Source: an uncultured Porphyromonadaceae bacterium
GTDB taxonomy: Bacteria; Bacteroidota; Bacteroidia; Bacteroidales; Muribaculaceae
DNA: 64,000 bases
Direction of reading: 5' to 3'
NCBI GenBank assembly: GCA_902491625.1
Contig: CABUIO010000008.1
Location: 1-64,000 of the forward strand
Shown: positions 61,701 through 64,000 of the stretch, piece after piece
Layout of the letters: every line of letters starts with the position of its first letter
Position numbering within the stretch: position 1 is the stretch's first letter
Notes under the pieces: model-generated
What the model saw: only the letters and a program-made list of their open reading frames with translations
Databases searched by the model: none
What the model was told of the DNA's origin: nothing
Program-made: the position numbers and the translations under genes

Positions 61701-62220
61701 TTGTTGCGGTGAGGCGTTGGTTAAATAGGTCGTTGAGAGGTACGGAATGGTTCTCGATGATGTCGAGGACGGAGGCGTGTAGATTGGCGAAAATCTCCGG
61801 CGAGGTGGATATAAACGCGCTCTCGGCGCGGTTGCCACGGGTAAGGTTCTGCGAGGTAACGACGGCGACGGTGTCGCCACGGTCGGAGCGCACCAACAGG
61901 ATTTTGGAGTGGTTGTCGGCGAGAAAAGTTCTGTCGACAACCTGAACGATGAAGCTCCACAGCTTTATGGTCTTGTTGGTGGCCTTGTGGTCGAGTACGA
62001 GGTTGAAGCGCGAGATTGGCCGCTTACGTTTGAGGAAGAAAAGTCGGCGCAGAAATTCTTCGGATATGGAGAAGGAGGTCTGCCATACCTCGGCGGTGCC
62101 GGTCTGATCGAGAACCCATTCCAGTATGTCGGCCACTTGCAGGGCGGAAGAAAGATACGCCTGAAAAGGCGCGTCTTTCAATGGCCGGAGGATTTCGGAT
62201 ATTGAGGCGGTGCGCTTCAT
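61687..62220 (-). CDS. PLD-like protein in the packaging operon
   Basis: Protein of 177 residues. DNHSKILLVRSDRGDTVAVV and TSQNLTRGNRAES match one half of the phospholipase-D superfamily motif (His-x-Lys and a distal Asn). A single motif per chain would require a dimer, as in Nuc-type nucleases. Role in a phage: nuclease, or inactive structural protein. It overlaps the next two genes by 4 and 14 bp. Confidence 0.68.
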   Translation of the reverse strand: MKRTASISEILRPLKDAPFQAYLSSALQVADILEWVLDQTGTAEVWQTSFSISEEFLRRLFFLKRKRPISRFNLVLDHKATNKTIKLWSFIVQVVDRTFLADNHSKILLVRSDRGDTVAVVTSQNLTRGNRAESAFISTSPEIFANLHASVLDIIENHSVPLNDLFNQRLTATNELR

Positions 62221-62783
62221 TTGGCGGCGTCATGTCGGTATTGGTCGTAGCCCTGCCAGTTGGAGCGATATTTCTTATCGAGTTCGATAAGCTCTTTGAG
62301 AAAAGGGTAACGCTCGCTGTCGGGGCAAGTGGCGGTTTCGAGTGATAGATTACGAAGGCGCAGATGGACTTCGCGCATACGCCGCAGCACGGAAAGGTTC
62401 TCGACATAGAGAGCCTGTATTTCGGGCGGCAGGGTGTCGTGGTCGGCGCGCTTGCCGCGCTTAAAGTCGAGAGTCGAGGGTCGAGAGTTTAGAGAGCCGT
62501 CCGGCGAAGTTCTCTTGACGCTCAACTCTAAACTCTCGACTATCACGGAGGCCTGTGCGTCCATAGCCTCTACCTGGGCGTGTGTAAGCTCGGCAACGCG
62601 GAAATCGTAATGCTTTTGCAGTTCGGTTTCGAGGCGTGGCATATCGGGCGCGGCGAGCAGATTCTTATACATATTGACACGGGCAGTCAACTGCAAAAAC
62701 ATCTTGCACCCGGCTGCATAGTCGCGGGTGTCGGGCCGCTCCCGGAGCCACGCGCCCAGTCTTTCAGTAAATTGGTGGTTCAT
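62217..62783 (-). CDS. Phage protein with repeat-encoded segments
   Basis: Protein of 188 residues, helical and charged. SLNSRPSTLDFK and VESLELSVKR are encoded by 7-bp repeat arrays (62466-62493 and about 62520-62541), so part of the protein has grown by repeat insertion. A TAATTTTG box (62809-62816, minus strand) lies 25 bp before the start. No family recognised. Confidence 0.6.
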   Translation of the reverse strand: MNHQFTERLGAWLRERPDTRDYAAGCKMFLQLTARVNMYKNLLAAPDMPRLETELQKHYDFRVAELTHAQVEAMDAQASVIVESLELSVKRTSPDGSLNSRPSTLDFKRGKRADHDTLPPEIQALYVENLSVLRRMREVHLRLRNLSLETATCPDSERYPFLKELIELDKKYRSNWQGYDQYRHDAAK

Positions 62784-62853
62784 ATTTCGGCGGTAATTTT
62801 GTCCGATACAAAATTATATAGCCCCGGATAGCCGTAAAAAGACAGAAAATGCG

Positions 62854-62861
62854 TAACTTTG
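62854..62861 (+). promoter_or_regulatory. -7 element (TAACTTTG) of the secreted cargo gene
   Basis: TAACTTTG lies 18 bp before the ATG at 62880. It is back to back with the promoter of the neighbouring phage gene. Confidence 0.55.
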
Positions 62862-62879
62862 CGGATAATAGCTCGTGCC

Positions 62880-63590
62880 ATGCACAAATATATCGCCGTA
62901 ATATTCGCGTTGTTACTCTCCGCTCTCACGTGTAGCGGCCAGTCTTTTCTTGCAAAATATCCCAAGCTGACAAAGAAAAATTTGCCCGAATTTTTTGAGG
63001 ATTGGAAAGCGTACTCGGATAGTATAAGCTCCAATATAACTATAAGCAGTCCGCTTGATAGTCTAATATATGAGAGAAATCTCTTTACTTATGCCGGGAT
63101 TGCCTTACAAAGCCCACGACCGCGTTATATAGTATATCCTGAAGCAGTAGAAGTTTTAACTTATAAAGAGTTGGGAGATACGACGAATAACAACACCTCC
63201 TTCAGTCTTCTTATGAGCATACCATATGCAATGCGAGAATATACCAAAGAAATGGTTAGCACAAAGATACCTGACGGCGGTCTGTATATGACAAATGGCA
63301 TTTCAAAAAAATTAGATTCATTCCTATATGTGGGAAAGTATCGGAAAAGAAAAGAGCGAGAAAAAAGATTGAAGGAGTTGAGAGAATATATATCGGTTTC
63401 GTATGGTATTTTTAATACACATACATATTGCGATTATCCTTTAATTCTTTATATTGGAGTGGCTTCTGACATCATTGTGTTTCATTTGGCATTGGATTGC
63501 AACGAAGCCACGGAGATTTGGTATAGAAAAGATAATGACCGCATTATTGAACTCCATAATAATAGAGGGAAGTCGATCATATACGATTGA
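62880..63590 (+). CDS. Secreted cargo protein
   Basis: Protein of 236 residues from ATG 62880, chosen because it starts the signal peptide (MHKYIAVIFALLLSALTCSG); this may be lipidated at the Cys. The rest is AT-rich in coding sequence, has YIVYPEAVEVLTYKELGD and a helical region with KRKEREKRLKELREY. No family recognised. It runs against the phage genes with its own promoter. Confidence 0.65.
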   Translation: MHKYIAVIFALLLSALTCSGQSFLAKYPKLTKKNLPEFFEDWKAYSDSISSNITISSPLDSLIYERNLFTYAGIALQSPRPRYIVYPEAVEVLTYKELGDTTNNNTSFSLLMSIPYAMREYTKEMVSTKIPDGGLYMTNGISKKLDSFLYVGKYRKRKEREKRLKELREYISVSYGIFNTHTYCDYPLILYIGVASDIIVFHLALDCNEATEIWYRKDNDRIIELHNNRGKSIIYD

Positions 63591-64000
63591 TTACGCCTTG
63601 TTGTTTATTCCGGCGATAAAGACGAGGTTCTTGCCGGTAGACTGAAAGAGCCGTTTCATTGCAAGCATCGTCTGGCCGGTGGTAACAAAATCATCGAAAA
63701 CTATAATGTTCTGCTCCGCAGGGCATACATTCATTTCAAAGGTCGCGTTCACCCGCTGTTTGGAACGGCAGAGCGCGACATCTTCATAAAAAGGTATTGC
63801 GAGTTGACGGGCAATAGCGGCGGCAACGAGCGAGGCGAAGTTGCGCTGACGGTGCCGCCGTTTCGGGGTGGTAATCACCGCCCAGCCTCCGACGGCGAGG
63901 TTATAGCCGAGAACATCGGCGAGAAGCGCGGCGGTGGCTCCGGCAACTTTCGGAATCATGGCATCGTCGGCCTTAATTTCGGAAAGCGTTTTGCCGTAGA
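63591..64000 (-). CDS. Phage phosphoribosyltransferase (ComF-like), 5' end outside the window
   Basis: The frame stays open to the right edge, so the protein is at least 136 residues. ITTPKRRHRQRNFASLVAAA and the PRPP-binding motif NIIVFDDFVTTGQTML are typical of type I phosphoribosyltransferases of the ComF group. It may salvage nucleotides or modify phage metabolism. It is the first late-strand gene seen; its start lies beyond 64000. Confidence 0.8.
   Translation of the reverse strand, partial: YGKTLSEIKADDAMIPKVAGATAALLADVLGYNLAVGGWAVITTPKRRHRQRNFASLVAAAIARQLAIPFYEDVALCRSKQRVNATFEMNVCPAEQNIIVFDDFVTTGQTMLAMKRLFQSTGKNLVFIAGINNKA

Larger units (their letters stand above)
33547..64000. mobile_element. 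Prophage integrated at tRNA-Ser (right end outside the window)
   Basis: A tyrosine integrase beside a tRNA, terminase, portal, tape measure, tail, holin and amidase genes define a tailed prophage, probably with a long tail because of the 1512-residue tape measure. The left junction should be in the tRNA 3' part; the right attachment site is not in the window, so at least 30 kb is prophage. Late genes run leftward on the minus strand. AT-rich cargo genes are inserted among them. No capsid gene was recognised here, and no lysogeny repressor either. Confidence 0.9.

Overview
The window is a chromosomal segment of a Bacteroidota bacterium with a prophage joined to it. The evidence is repeated promoters with the Bacteroidetes -7 element TAnnTTTG (often with a TTG or TTTG about 17-20 bp upstream), many type-II signal peptides followed by Cys-Gly/Ser, type-IX-secretion-like C-termini, a PG0541-type PII-like gene beside an RND pump, and BACON/DUF4827 and DUF6056-type proteins. 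A gut Bacteroidales lineage such as Muribaculaceae would fit, but that is inference from protein style and base composition.

Positions 1-18.3 kb hold the most unusual part. Three transmembrane Hanks-type Ser/Thr kinases (2469-3722, 7962-9266, 16397-17713) each face, tail to tail, a paralogous ~190-residue protein with an HTH-like N-terminus (1936-2505, 9280-9840, 17715-18299). Kinases 2 and 3 are divergent from a two-gene lipoprotein operon (larger then smaller protein). Both lipoprotein operons appear to have a ~340-375-nt 5' leader sharing long inverted repeats and the motif ATCGCCAA. Kinase 1 instead neighbours a membrane protein/zinc-ribbon protein pair. All three kinases have a TAnnTTTG box only 4-7 bp before the start codon, so their mRNAs are probably leaderless. 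This looks like a repeated, probably undescribed envelope-sensing module. A Trk potassium uptake pair (trkA, trkH) and a secreted esterase lie between copies 2 and 3.

Positions 17.7-33.6 kb are more ordinary: an RND efflux operon (TolC, membrane fusion protein, RND pump, PII-like protein, with regulator 3 as its last gene), a DUF6056-type membrane gene broken by two in-frame stops, a secreted protein, a four-gene set (TPR protein, zinc-binding ABC lipoprotein, ABC ATPase, SpmA-SpmB fusion), trpS and tRNA-Ser(GGA).

From tRNA-Ser to the right edge lies a prophage whose far end is outside the window. A tyrosine integrase, split by a -1 frameshift at a slippery heptamer, sits beside the tRNA. 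The remaining phage genes run leftward on the minus strand: phosphoribosyltransferase, terminase genes, portal, head-tail genes, tail structural gene, holin, amidase, candidate unimolecular spanin, tape measure and tail protein. AT-rich cargo genes, mostly with their own promoters, interrupt this order: several lipoproteins, an Imm40-like immunity operon and a BACON lipoprotein. The prophage also carries a 1.8-kb GC-rich stretch without genes, at least eight 7-8-bp tandem-repeat arrays, and five promoter-like sites on the strand opposite the late genes with no gene to serve. No major capsid gene was recognised in the window.
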